A DNA stretch of 64,000 nucleotides. Origin: Tachypleus tridentatus. Its lineage: Eukaryota > Arthropoda > Merostomata > Xiphosura > Limulidae. Every line of letters begins with the position of its first letter. Within the stretch, counting starts at the first letter, position 1. The DNA lies in assembly GCF_004210375.1 (NCBI RefSeq), contig NC_134834.1, forward strand, positions 11,703,857 through 11,767,856, in the 5' to 3' direction. Both the position numbers and the translations under genes were made by a program. The notes under the pieces were generated by a model. That model did not search any database. It worked only from the letters and a program-made list of their open reading frames with translations, and was not told the origin of the DNA. Below are positions 25,401-40,400 of the stretch, in pieces.

Positions 25401-28400
25401 ATAATTTGCTATTCGACAAACAAAGCACGTATGGACCTATGAGACAGTTACATTACAAAATTACAGGGTATACACTTATAAAACAAAAAAAAAAATGCGC
25501 TTTTTATTTGCAAGCAGCTACCCGAAGGAAAAATCGATTTCGTACTCTGAATACTCACACAGATAAGGTCAAATATCATTAGCCCAAGGGCGCGGGAACT
25601 GGGGATGAGACGCAACGCCCCTGTACTTCAAGGCAGGGGTTTTATCACGTTTTAACACAACAACCAAGTACGAAGCTTCCACACGGGTTTATAAATTTGT
25701 TACGCTTTCAGCGCCACCTCTGTAAAAATTAAAGACACATTAAACCTACCTATCCCGACCTTCAGAACAATGGTGTTTGCTATTCCGATTATGGACAATG
25801 ACGTCAGTGCTACAAAGCGACTTCTTGCCCACTTCACGATCTTGTCGAGGGGTGCTTTTTGTTTCTGTCGAACCATCAACGTTAAAGGAGCACTAGGAAC
25901 CACCTGGGACTCTTCGGTGACCTGTAACATCAAATTATTTATCTGTGTAAACCCAGTAAGCGGAGATAACAGGTTGTGTGTGTTCGTGTTTGGCATATCA
26001 AGTCAACTAAAAATAAACATAAAAAACACATTTTCTCACACCCTGCACTTATCTGTAGCACAAACGACCACCGTTCTTTAACAGCACACTTAAGTTAAAC
26101 AACTACTGCTTTGTTGAAACTACACAATAACCATATGTGCTGGGTACGTCGCGGAGAATCGAACCCCGAATTTTAACGTTCTAAATCCGTAAACTTACTG
26201 CTGATTCACTAGAAAAATTGATAAGGAGTGTTTATTTGTTGGATTACAGGATGCGCCACAGGAGCAGCAATCATCGTGCTTATTTGTTGGATTACAGGAT
26301 GCGCCACAGGAGCAGCAATCATCGTGCTTATTTGTTGGATTACAGGATGCGCCACAGGAGCAGCAATCATCGTGCTTATTTGTTGGATTACAGGATGCGC
26401 CACAGGAGCAGCAATCATCGTGCTTATTTGTTGGATTACAGGATGCGCCACAGGAGCAGCAATCATCGTGTTTATTTGTTGGATTACAGGATGCGCCACA
26501 GGAGCAGCAATCATCGTGTTTATTTGTTGGATTACAGGATGCGCCATAGGAGCAGCAATCTCCTACGATGTATGTCTACAGTTAAAAACAATGTAGAAGC
26601 TACGGTGAGGTAACTTAGAAACATACACACAGGAATTCAAATCTCAAGAAAAATTAAAAACAATTATCAATCGGAACTTATTACAAAGAACAACACAACT
26701 CACACACAAATGTCACTCATGCGCAATTCTGAGCGAATGTCAACTCACCTTTCATGTTAATTTGGCTTGCATCTAAAACTACAGCTATCTGCGTTAGCCG
26801 TCCCTAATATAGCAATGATAGATGAAAGGGAAAGCAGAAAGTCAACATTACCATCCGCCAACTGTTGGGCTACTTTTTTAACCAAGTAATAGGGGGCCTG
26901 AGCGTAAAATTAAAATTACTCTTCACAACTGAATGGTCAAGCATGATCAGTGATGGGGATTCGAATCCGCGACCCTCACACTGAGATTCGAGCGTCTTAA
27001 TCGCTATACCATGAAATGCACGCGGGTAACTGGATGGTTTTCTGCCACTCTTAATATTTGTTGCTTAGTTTAAGATTTGAAATGACTTTAACCAATTTAG
27101 TACGGTAAACAATACACAGATTTAATACAGAAATATTGTGTGATTCAGTAAACAATACACAGACTTAAGCCTAAAATACTGTTTGATTAATAGCCATTAG
27201 TTCAGTAAATTAATACAAAAAACTCAAGAGAAAAGTTAAACAATTGTACAGTGCGTTATAACACATATTTACTTTATTAAACACAGTACTGCGTACTTTA
27301 TATGCCTACCGTAACAACGGACGATTAGAAATGTTGTTCCACGTCCTGTATGTTCCCCCCCCCCCCCCAAAAAAAAAAAATCGCTAAGTTGTTTGGTTAC
27401 TGTTTGAATTTCTCAGTTCCCTTATAAAGTCGTACATAACGGTTGCGAATAGTTCAACGATGTTCTGTTTACTTTCGCTACATACCCATGATGAGTATCT
27501 TGTACCTAGCAGCAGTCAGGGTGCTATCAATTTTACCTAGGTGTCCAACCACATTCCACTGGCTAAGATGAAACGTTGAAAGTGGTAATACCGTAACAAC
27601 GAACATTTACGTACACATGAATAATGAAGTTTACATTGGGGACGAAACGGATACTTTAACATAGCGTTTTGCTTTTATAATAATTTTCATTGTTCTGTTT
27701 TTTTCAATAGAACTTAGATCTATCGCCGCCATATTGCTTTGGTTCAACATTACAACATCCCTACTGTTTATTGTAGTGCTTCGGACGAAACCTCTGTTCC
27801 TCACTGTTTATTATAGTGTTTCGAACAAAAACTCTGTTCCTCACTGTTTATTGTAGTGGACGGAAACTCTGTTCCGCTGCACACGTTTAGTCAACTGTTA
27901 ACAAATTTATCCATCCTAGTCGGAAACGGGAAATAAACTTATTTAACCTATGATGTCATTTAACCATTCACAAGAACCGCACTGAAGTGTTTTTTGTCGT
28001 GTTTTTTATACAAAACTAAATCTTCCAATATTACTTCAGAATTTTAAACGTCTAACATTTCAACTATGTTAACAAAATCAAAATTTTGAATTATCATCCA
28101 CTTCTGAGCTTCTAAACTGTGGATTCTGGATTTTGAAACTAGGACACGCAAACTGGATTCTGAAACTAGGACACGCAAACTGGATTCTGAAACTAGGACA
28201 CGCAAACCAATTTATTTTTGTTATCGTTTCCAAAGTCTCACACTTTAAACAAATAAGAAATAACTCTATGACTCAAAGGTTTAGATATTGTACGGACCTA
28301 TAAAATTGAAAGCAAAGAAGCGTTTGTTATTATATGTCACGTACATCTCCAATAATTCAATGCCGAAGAGGACCTTCGCGCAATACCAGAAGTCTTTAAT

Positions 28401-31400
28401 CCGACTGAGATAGAACACAACACAGAATAGGTCTTAGCACTTCACACACATGTACAGTACCATTACTTTTCATTGCTAATTACTTTTATGACGTGAAATA
28501 TATTAAACAAGTGGATTGCAGTCTGTCATTTTTTATTTGAGTCATTTATATACCAGACCTTTAGGTTAAATAATAATTAACACAGCATTATATAATTTAT
28601 TTATTGGACCAGTCATTTAACATTTTATTGTATATTTATTTTTACTAATTTTACTTTCGCTCGGTGTCGACAAAATAGTTCATTTTGTAAAAAGTGTTTC
28701 AATTAATTTAAAGTTACTTTAGTTACGCAATCCGCCGCTAGGTTCTGGGATCACGAACCGTTTTGCAAATCGTGAACACAAAACAAGTTACACGAATAAA
28801 TAAAAACATTAAATCACAACGAAAGTTTGTTTCTCTTTAATTAAGCACAGAGCTAAACAATGAGCTGTTTGTTCTCTGCCCATCATGGGTATCGAAACTC
28901 GGTTTCTAGCCCTGTAAGTGCGCAGACATACTGCTGTGTGTGTTTTCATATAGCAAAGCCACATCCGGCTATCTCCTGAGCCATACCGCCGTATCACTGG
29001 ATGGATACAATAAAATACTGTAAACTAATGCCATATAGAAATACAATCTAACCAAGTGAGGCACGTCAACACATAAATACTTCTAATCAAAGTTCATGAA
29101 ATATAAAGTTCGGAAGTACCCTAAATATAGAGGTTAGAGTACGTTGTTTAATAAGTCTGGTACACTTGCTGTTACAAGAATATTTGACCGTAAATATGAA
29201 CTATATACAACAGTGTTCAGACAACAACATTAACGAAGTGTTTAATACGATGTTACAAACGTATAGTGGTGTTAAAATATATTAACAATGTACACGTTAC
29301 AATTACATAATGTTGAAATACATTGTTACTTACGTATAACAACTTTCGTATACGTTTACAGACGTAAGTTACGTATGAAAGTATGTCAGTACAATGTTGA
29401 CATTTAAATACAACCATAACAATGTACAAACATGATGTTAGCATCGCCCAACAACACTCGTACGCCATGTTAGCGACGAAATACAATGTTAAACAGTGTT
29501 TTTACAAGTATATAATACCTCAGTGTAATGAATCTTTACTATAGAACAACCTCTAACAAGTAGGCTTAGATCAAATTTCACAGTAACATCTCGTGAAATA
29601 ATAAACAGTAAGTAATCAAAGATATATTTTCAAGAATAAACAAAGGTGTGTGTTTTCTTACAGCAAAGCCACATTGGGCTATCTGCCGAGCCCATCGAGG
29701 GGAATCGAACCCTTTATTTTAGCGTTGTAAATCCGTAGACTTACCGCTGTACCAGAGGGGGACATAAGCAACGAGGGGGGGTAAGATATTGTTACTTCAT
29801 GCTCTCTCCTTCCATCACGGATACACGACAAAAATTCACGTTCCGAACTTCAGACGTCAGTACTATAGGACGAAACATTCGTTCCGGATCAGTTTAATTT
29901 TGTTAAGACTTAAAGATACTCTGACAATCACGTTTCTTTCAAGGAGCTTCGATGTTTGTATTACAGAGAGAGAACGCAGAGCAGCCTGGTGTTAATGAGA
30001 ACTCGTAGAAACAAGTGTTAAAATAATAAATGAACAAGCTCATTACCTGCCCTGGAGTTGGTGTACATTGGTTTAGCTGTATTACACACGTGCGTTTCAA
30101 TAAAGCCGAAAGGGTTGTTCATACAATCCGTAACTCTAACCTGGATTTGCACGTGTTTGAAGCGACGCTGATTAAGTTCTATAATAAAACTGTAATTCTC
30201 TTCTCTCAGATACTCTAATAAATTATACCACAGAGCGTCAGAGTGTCAAAAAAGAAAACACAATAAGAAATATCATAAGCTTTTCTTTAAAACTCCACTG
30301 TATTCACTTGTTTAATGAATAAAACCAAATAATCTTTGGTAAAACTCGACGAATTGAGGAAGTTGTTAGTTTAATGTGACGTCAATTTAACACGTTTGTT
30401 GTTAAGAAAAAACGCGACAGTCACGTTACGTTAAACACAGCCAAATCATATGTCGTGTTAAACGTATTCAAGTCGTTTTTTTTGCCGCGGCAAAACGGCT
30501 CATAAAATGGCTCTGAGTTTTCCAAGCTCAATATTTTAGCTCATAGCTCCGTCATTTCTTGATCGATTTTAGATCGAATTACAGTTCTGGACTCAGTTTA
30601 GACCCTTTCAATTATCACTTGACCACACTCAAGGTTGCATATATTAATTTCCTCTAATACTGCCTAAAATAACTTCAGCTCAATGGTTGGCTGGTAAAGA
30701 TCCTCAGAGGATAATAAAGTCGAATCGGGTATACGCGCACACTACGCTTTACAATGCTGGCTCAAAAAACATGTATTTAAAAACGGCTGGTATGAGTAGA
30801 GAAAGCACAATGTAGAGGAGCGAACCTGATGATGATCGAAGAAAGTCGAAACGTTGTTCGCTCCTCTACACAATGCTTTCTCTACCCATACCAGCCGTTT
30901 TAAAATATATAATTTTCTCTGCAAGTGGGTTTTCTCGTCATCACGGATCACAAAAACATAGTTAATAAAGGGTGGGTAGGGAGGCCTCACGGATTAATTT
31001 ACCCTAATCCTGTCTAAAAGAATTTCAAGTTCTGCGGCTAATAGAGATTTCTTCTTGTATTTAGAAAAGAATGATGGTTTTCCTGTATAAAACACAACCA
31101 AGTGACGCTTTATAAAAACAAAAAAACATGGCGGTCATGAAAACCTAAATATGTCAGAATCAATCTATTGAATATATCACATATATTAAACAACAAACAC
31201 AACTATTAGGTGTACCTACCACATAAATTAAAATATATATATATATATATCTACTCGATATACCACATACATTAAACAACAAACACATCTACTGGGTATA
31301 CCACATACATTAAACAACAAACACATCTACTGGGTATACCACATACATTAAACAACAAACACATCTACTGGGTATACCACATACATTAAACAAAAAAAAC

Positions 31401-34400
31401 CATCTACTGGATATACCACATACATTAAACAACAAACACATCTACTGGATATACCAGATACATTAAACAACAAACACATCTACTGGGTATACCACATACA
31501 TTAAACAAAAAAAAAACATCTACTGGATATACCACATACATTAAACAACAAACACATCTACTGGGTATACCACATACATTAAACAACAAAAACATCTACT
31601 GGATATACCACATACATTAAACAACAAACACATCTACTGGATATACCACATACATTAAACAACAAACACATCTACTGGATATACCACATACATTAAACAA
31701 AAAAAAACCATCTACTGGGTATACCACATACATTAAACAACAAACACATCTACTGGATATACCACATACATTAAACAACAAACACATCTACTGGATATAC
31801 CACATACATTAAACAACAAACACATCTACTGGATATACCACATACATTAAACAACAAACACATCTACTGGATATACCACATACATTAAACAACAAACACA
31901 TCTACTGGGTATACCACATACATTAAACAACAAAAACATCTACTGGATATACCACATACATTAAACAACAAAAACATCTACTGGATATACCACATACATT
32001 AAACAACAAAAACATCTACTGGGTATACCACATACATTAAACAACAAACACATCTACTGGATATACCACATACATTAAACAACAAACACATCTACTGGAT
32101 ATACCACATACATTAAACAACAAACACATCTACTGGATATACCACATACATTGAACAACAAACACATCTACTGGATATACCCCATACATTAAACAAAAAA
32201 AAAACATCTACTGGATATACCAGATACATTAAACAACAAACACATCTACTGGATATGCCACATACATTAAACAGCAAACACATCTACTGGTTATACCACA
32301 TACATTAAACAACAAACACATCTACTGGATATACCACATACATTAAACAACAAACACATCTACTGGATATACCACATACATTAAACAACAAATACATCTA
32401 CTGGATATACCACATACATTAAACAAAAAAAAACATCTACTGGATATACCACATACATTAAACAACAAACACGTCTACTGGATATGCCACATACATTAAA
32501 CAACAAACACATCTACTGGATATACCACATACATTAAACAACAAACACATCTACTGGATATGCCACATACATTAAACAGCAAACACATCTACTAGTTATA
32601 CCACATACATTAAACAACAAACACATCTACTGGATATACCACATACATTAAACAACAAATACATCTACTGGATATACCACATACATTAAACAACAAACAC
32701 ATCTACTGGATATACCACATACATTAAACAACAAATACATCTACTGGATATACCACATACATTAAACAACAAACACATCTACTGGTTATACCACATACAT
32801 TAAACAAAAAAAAAACATCTACTGGATATACCACATACATTAAACAACAAACACATCTACTGGATATGCCACATACATTAAACAGCAAACACATCTACTG
32901 GATATACCACATACATTAAACAACAAACACATCTACTGGATATACCACATACATTAAACAACAAATACATCTACTGGATATACCACATACATTAAACAAC
33001 AAACACATCTACTGGATATACCACATACATTAAACAACAAATACATCTACTGGATATACCACATACATTAAACAACAAACACATCTACTGGTTATACCAC
33101 ATACATTAAACAAAAAAAAAACATCTACTGGATATACCACATACATTAAACAACAAACACATCTACTGGATATACCACATACATTGAACAACAAATACAT
33201 CTACTGGATATACCACATACATTAAACAAAAAAAAAACATCTACTGGATATACCACATACATTAAACAACAAACACATCTACTGGATATACCACATACAT
33301 TAAACAACAAATACATCTACTGGATATACCACATACATTAAACAAAAAAAAAAACATCTACTGGATATACCATATTAAACAACAAACACATCTACTGGAT
33401 ATACCACATACATTAAACAACAAATACATCTACTGGATATACCACATACATTAAACAACAAACACATCTACTGGATATACCACATACATTAAACAACAAA
33501 CACATCTACTGGATATACCACATACATTAAACAAAAAAAAAACATCTACTGGATATACCACATACATTAAACAACAAACACATCCACTGGATATACCACA
33601 TACATTAAACAACAAACACATCCACTGGATATACCACATACATTAAACAACAAAAACATCTACTGGATATACCACATACATTAAACAACAAACACATCTA
33701 CTGGATATACCACATACATTAAACAAAAAAAAAACATCTACTGGATATACCACATACATTAAACAACAAACACATCCACTGGATATACCACATACATTAA
33801 ACAACAAACACATCCACTGGATATACCACATACATTAAACAACAAAAACATCTACTGGATATACCACATACATTAAACAACAAACACATCTACTGGATAT
33901 ACCACATACATTAAACAACAAACACATCTTCTGGATATACCACATACATTAAACAAAAAAAAAACATCTACTGGACATACCACATACATTAAACAACAAA
34001 TACATCTACTGGATATACCACATACAATAAACAACAAACACATCTACTGGATATACCACATACATTAAACAACAAACACATCTACTGGATATACCCCATA
34101 CATTAAACAACAAACACATCTACTGGATATACCCCATACATTAAACAACAAACACATCTACTGGATATACCCCATACATTAAACAACAAACACATCTACT
34201 GGATATACCACATACATTAAACAACAAACACATCCACTGGATATACCACATACATTAAACAACAAACACATCTACTGGGTATACCACATACATTAAACAG
34301 CAAACACATCTACTGGATATACCACATACAATAAACAACAAAACACATCTACTGGGTATATCACATACATTAAACAAAAAAAAACACATCTACTGGATAT

Positions 34401-37400
34401 ACCACATACATTAAACAACAAACACATCTACTGGATATACCACATACATTAAACAATAAACACACTCAGAGAACTTAAAAATTTAAAGGGTTTTTAATTT
34501 GTTGTTGTTTCTTTCAGAAATAGAGAGAAAAATAAAGAAATACAAAACATGTTGATTTTAAATTTCTTTCCAATGAACGACTGACTTCTTGTCACACTAT
34601 TAGTTGACTACTGAACAGTAAAAATATAATTAAAATTACTCATTGTGAAGTTAACAGCACAAAACGATTAATCAACACAATTATAAACCAAGGACTGGAA
34701 CACGTTAAGACTATTACAGTAACAGGAAATGAAATCTAATAAAAACAATAACAACTGTTTTTTATCTCAGTACAAACTGCCCAAAATACAATTAAAAAAC
34801 TTACAAAGACGACAAACCGCGAGTTACTGGAAATCCGTTCCACCTCCAATTGCCACATGACTGGAGTCGCAGTGTTGAGAACAACCACCAGAGGGCCAAC
34901 GTGAAGACTGTTTTCCATGCGAGGTTTAACTTTTAGAGATACGCGAGGAAGAAAGCCTCGCAATGAGGTGGTGTTGAGACCAGCACTTTCCAAGCTCACC
35001 ACGTGAACTTCCTAAAATTAAAAAAGTTCCTAATTCAGCAGTTTCTGAGTGCCTTTAGTTTTACTCCCACATATTACTATATACTATAGTTGTGTATATT
35101 ATTTAAGGTGCATTTAGATCACTTATGTAAAATATTTTACAGAACCCTGTGAGTTAGTTTCAGTTTCGAACAAAGCGTGGCCTTTCAAATGTGAGGGCAT
35201 TATAATGTGACGATCAATTCCCACTATTCGTTGGTAAGAGTAGCCCGAGAGTTGGTGGTGGGCGGTGATGACTAAATGTCATACCTCTAGTCTTTCACTG
35301 CTAAATTAGGGACGGCTAGCGCGGATAGCGGTGACAGACTACAGGGAAGACATCACCACCAACCGCCAACTCTTGGGCTACTCTTACCAACGAATAGTGG
35401 GAATTGACCGTAACGTTATAATGCCCTCACAGTTGAAATGTCATGTTTAGTGGGACTAAGATTCGAACACGTCACCCGCGACTTGAACGCCCCTAACCAC
35501 CTGGTTAAACATACGTAGCAGCACCATACTAGATACTTTTAAAAATATATAAAAAGTACGAACACGTCACCCGCAGATTGCGACTTGAACGCCCCCTAAC
35601 CACCTGGTTAAACATACGTAGCAGCACCATACTAGATACTTTTAAAAATATATAAAAAGTAAAGTTAAAAACTTATAATAAAATGCTTCAAGAAAGCATA
35701 ACGCGGAGAAGCTGAAACGTGAAAACTAAAATGCTGAAAGCTCCCACGGTTAGAGCCCCCACGTTTCTTACCTTCGTACCTCTCCCCTACTGAAAAGCGA
35801 TATCTAACTTGTCACAAGTAAAGTAACCTATTACAGCTTTCTTTATTATAATCACACAACAGTTTTGTTTTGTGTTTTCAATTTACCTTCGAATTCCTGG
35901 AGATGTCTTGACTTGTGCACCCTGTCACGTGCGATATCCTCTCCAGCAGTGGAGTTACGTACTGTGACTGGAAGTGCTGTTTCACCGTACACGACAGTGG
36001 ACTGTCAGACACTGGAATAGAAACTGATTGTTTTAGTTATCGGAAACTGCCACTAGGGTTCTAGAGATATTAATTAACAAGGCAAAATAAATAAATAAAA
36101 TCATAACCTGTGTTTAAACCGTTGTAAAACTTTTCCTTAGCATAGGTTAAGTAGCTAAAAAGACCAACGTTGGTATATTGTTAACACTTTATTGAACAAA
36201 AGCTGCTATTTTTAAGTTAACGTTTCGCTCACAAAGATATTTAATTTTTCTTTTATAAATGACATCCAAGTAGTTTAAACCTTCAAATTGTCTTTCGTGG
36301 TCCGAGAGATAAAAAACAACAACAACATAAACTATGGTAATTTTTAAATAAATGACTACGTAGTTTGATTAGCGAGCGTCACAGTTGGCTAATATCATTA
36401 CACCACTAATAATTCTTAGCGAGAACCACGTGTTTTGATGTTGTTGTTGGTCAAACAGTTGAGGTTGTTGACTGACGATGTTGTTTTGCTCATAAGTACA
36501 CTAGACACAGTCACCGATATTTAAATCACGTGCTATAAGGACAAGACGACCGTGATAGCCTCTTACGATTGTTAATGGCATTTTAAAGCACGGTGTTAAA
36601 ACCGCCAGTGTCGTATACATTAAGTGCTACAAGTTTAGATATGTAATGAAACAATTGTTGGCAGATGGTGTGTGAGTGTCCGTTTATAACTGACGAACAC
36701 CTGGACTAATTACCAGCAATCCTGACATGCACCTTTAATCTCCTTAAGGAGTGTCACGGGAGAGTTGCTGTTCGGAACTGACCACCCTAATTCACTTCTC
36801 GAGGCTCCTGTGCCTTCTCTGCGAGTTGAACGAGTATATCAGCTAGTAATACGAAAATTACGGGGTGTGGTAGGACTCGTGGTGATTAGACAAGCTGCTG
36901 TTGGAAGCCGCACGAGATAGCAGAGTGCTTGCACGAGAAACGAAATGAATTATCGTGAGAGCTAAAGAACCACGAGCAATCAGAAAGATTACATAACCGC
37001 TGCACGTGGTTATACAGGATCACATTAAATTTCACATTCGAAAACTGAGAAAATCCTTCTCAGATCCAGAACGATCAACGATCCAGATCACGTTTTGTAG
37101 TATGATGAGGAACCTTAATTGTCCATGAAATTTGGTACAGATCTGATCATACTTTACAGGGTTATTAACCCCAAAGCGCCTTATCCCTCCCCCCCCCAAA
37201 AAAAAAGATACAAAATTATCCGGAATCTGGATACGGACCTGAACCAAATTTGGAAAGGATTGTCCCATACTGAATTTCCATCTTGTGTAAAATATCGGTC
37301 CATTAGGTTTCGAATCACTTGCGCGGAAACACAAACAGACAGACAGACACAATGCAACAGCCTCGTCCAGGGTAGTAAAATATTCAAGATGCGACTATCT

Positions 37401-40400
37401 ACAGAAGTCTTAAGATATCATATTCCGAACACGTAAAAAATACCAAGTTTGTATTGTCTACTGTTGCTATAGTAACCCTTCGGGGGTTGGGGGTATATTC
37501 TAGCTTTGATCACACACACACGCACAGTCGTTTGTCAAATAATACTTCATAAAATTAACACGTAAGTTGCGTGGCTGATTTCTACTAAGTTGTCCAAAAA
37601 AATGTCTGATAATGCAGAATTCGAACCCGAGCCGGGCACGTACGGAAAGTAAATATAACTCTACAGGCAGTATCTTAGCAAATAATAACCTCTTACAAAA
37701 ATGATGGGCGAAGAGTCACTTATATCTTACTTATTAGCAAGCTGAGGAAAATATGTTGGTAGTTTCTTGTAAATAGGGACAAGTGAAACTCTCAAAGCAC
37801 TCCACCACTCCCTTTCACAGTTTCACTTGTCCCACATAGTCTGTCCCACAGACGAAGCTAAATTTGCCATTTGATTTAATGTAAGTTGCATAAATGGTTG
37901 GTTGGCTGATTTAGTGTTTCATGGCACAAAGCAGCTGAAATTAGTAAACGGATTTTTATAATCGGAACAAATGAAAATCAATAAGATACAAGTTTTAATA
38001 TTCAAGGAAGTATTTATTAACCTCTTTCGCTTTACCTCTCCATCATTAGAGGTAACAGTAACTGGCAGGTTGTTTACTGTATGTTCACTATATGGTCAAG
38101 TTAAGCTCCTCTTGTTTCAAAACTCAGTTCTTCACTGGGGAACACAACGTTTCAGTTACATCAGTTTTACCTAGAAGATACTTCGCACACTTTGGTAGTA
38201 TACACAATCATCAGTTTATGGATGTCGCAATCCGGGTGATCAGTTTTTTACCTCCTTCGCTGAAAGCGGCTCGGGTTTACCCTGCCCCACAGATCCAAAA
38301 CAGTTTACTAACAGCACTGTTAGTGTTAACATAACAGAATACCCTCACGCATCACCCAGTTTCTTCTCAGTAGATATTTCTATTTGATTATACTGGACAT
38401 TAAATGAAAGAAAAACACTCCGAAGACGAAGAGGAAAACAAATTATATGAACAATTGGAAAAAGGTAATGTAAATAATATGCTGACAGACCATCTGTAGT
38501 GGACAGAAGATTTGAGTAATGCTGACCATCTGTAGTGGACAGAAAATTTGAGTAATGCTGACCTATCTGTAGTGGATAGAAGGTTTGAGTGATGCTGACC
38601 TATCTGTAGTGGACAAAGGATTGAGTGATACGGACCTATCTATAGTGGACAGAAGGATTGAGTGATACTGACCTATCTATAGTGGACAGAAGATTTGAGT
38701 GATACTAATCTATCTATAGTGGACAGAAGATTTGAGTAATGCTTATCTATCTATAGTGGTCAGAAGGTTTTTGTGATGCTGACCTATCTATAGTGGACAG
38801 AAAATTTGAGTGATGCTGACCTATCTATAGTGGACAGAAAATTTGAGTGATGCTGACCTATCTATAGTGAACAGAAAATTTGAGTGATGCTGACCTATCT
38901 CTGGTGGACAGAAGGTTTGAGTGATGCTGACCCATCTATAGTGGACAGAAGGATTGAGTGATGCTGATCTACTATCTATAGCAGACAGAAGGTTTCAGTG
39001 ATACTGACCTATCTATAGTGGACAGAAGGTTTGAGTGATGCTGATCTATCTATAGTGGACAGAAGGTTTGATTGATACTGACCTATCTATAGTGGACAGA
39101 AGGTTTGATTGATACTGACCTATCTATAGTGGACAGAAGGTTTGAGTAATACTGACCTATCTAAAGTGGACAGGTTTGAGTAATACTGACCTATCTAAAG
39201 TGGACAGGTTTGAGTAATACTGACCTATCTATAGTGGACAGAAGGTTTGAGTAATACTGACCTATCTAAAGTGGACAGGTTTGAGTAATGCTTATCTATC
39301 TGTAGTAGACAGAAGGTTTGAGTGATGTTGACCTATCTATAGTGGACAGAAGGTTTGAGTGATGCTGACCTATCTATAGTGGACAGAAGGTTTGAGTGAT
39401 ACTGACCTATGTATAGTGGACAGAAGGTTTGAGTGATACTGATCTATCCATAGTGGACAGAAAGTTCGAGTGATACTGTCCCTCTAGAAACTATCACTGA
39501 TAGTAATAAAAACAACAAAGGAACTTGTGAGTAAACACAGCTAAGGTTTGACAATCCTGCTCCAGTTGTTTAATAAGTCGTATTTTAACAACCACATTAC
39601 GATGTACACTTTAGTACGCATGTGACTTCAGATACGAACAAAATGCACCGGTTTCAGTGAAAATTACAAAGTTGTCATCCACAAATCTTTGAAATATGGG
39701 TTCACCATTTCTTTCACAGTAACACTTTCACTCTATAGATTTTTGCCTGTGTTCTCACTATGATTTTAAAACACAAGACGTAATGAATCACAAACGTTCT
39801 AATTAATGCTGCCTTGATCTGTTGAGTGTTTTTTTTATTAGGGATTATATAGCGGCAGTAAGATGTTGACCGAAAAAAAGTTATGACTTAGGCTATGTGA
39901 CTTCATTAAAATCGTATCAGACACACACGCGCGCGCACAACTCACGTTAAACGCTAGGGAGGAAAAAATATGTACGTCAACATATTTAACGAGCTCGTTA
40001 AATAACATACGACGTGTTTTTTTGTTGTTTTTTTTATTCTATCATGTTGAATATTCTACTGTTTAGTGACGTACTAAATTATCAATCAAGTGGTAATCCA
40101 GTCATCAATTTCCCCCTCGTTACAGAGATGAAATAGATTAAATCTTTATTCGTAATTTGTGTACTTCACTGCGGAGCGATTTATATCGGATAATTTGCGT
40201 GTCTCGTGCTGTGCGACTTGTACAAACAAACAGCTTTAAAATACGTCAGTGATTGGACGTGAAGGGAAAAAAATTGGGGGCTTTTTCTTTGTTTACTTTT
40301 TTTTATGCTGCACTCTTAATAAAAATTGTGTATGGCGTTTTAAATAATACTCTATTCACTACAGTTAATTTAAACACAAGTAGGTGGCAGCACTATATAT

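Noticed and set aside
37032-37436. Overlapping frames on both strands of about 105 codons
   Set aside because: They lie in a dispersed-repeat fragment and have no recognisable domain.
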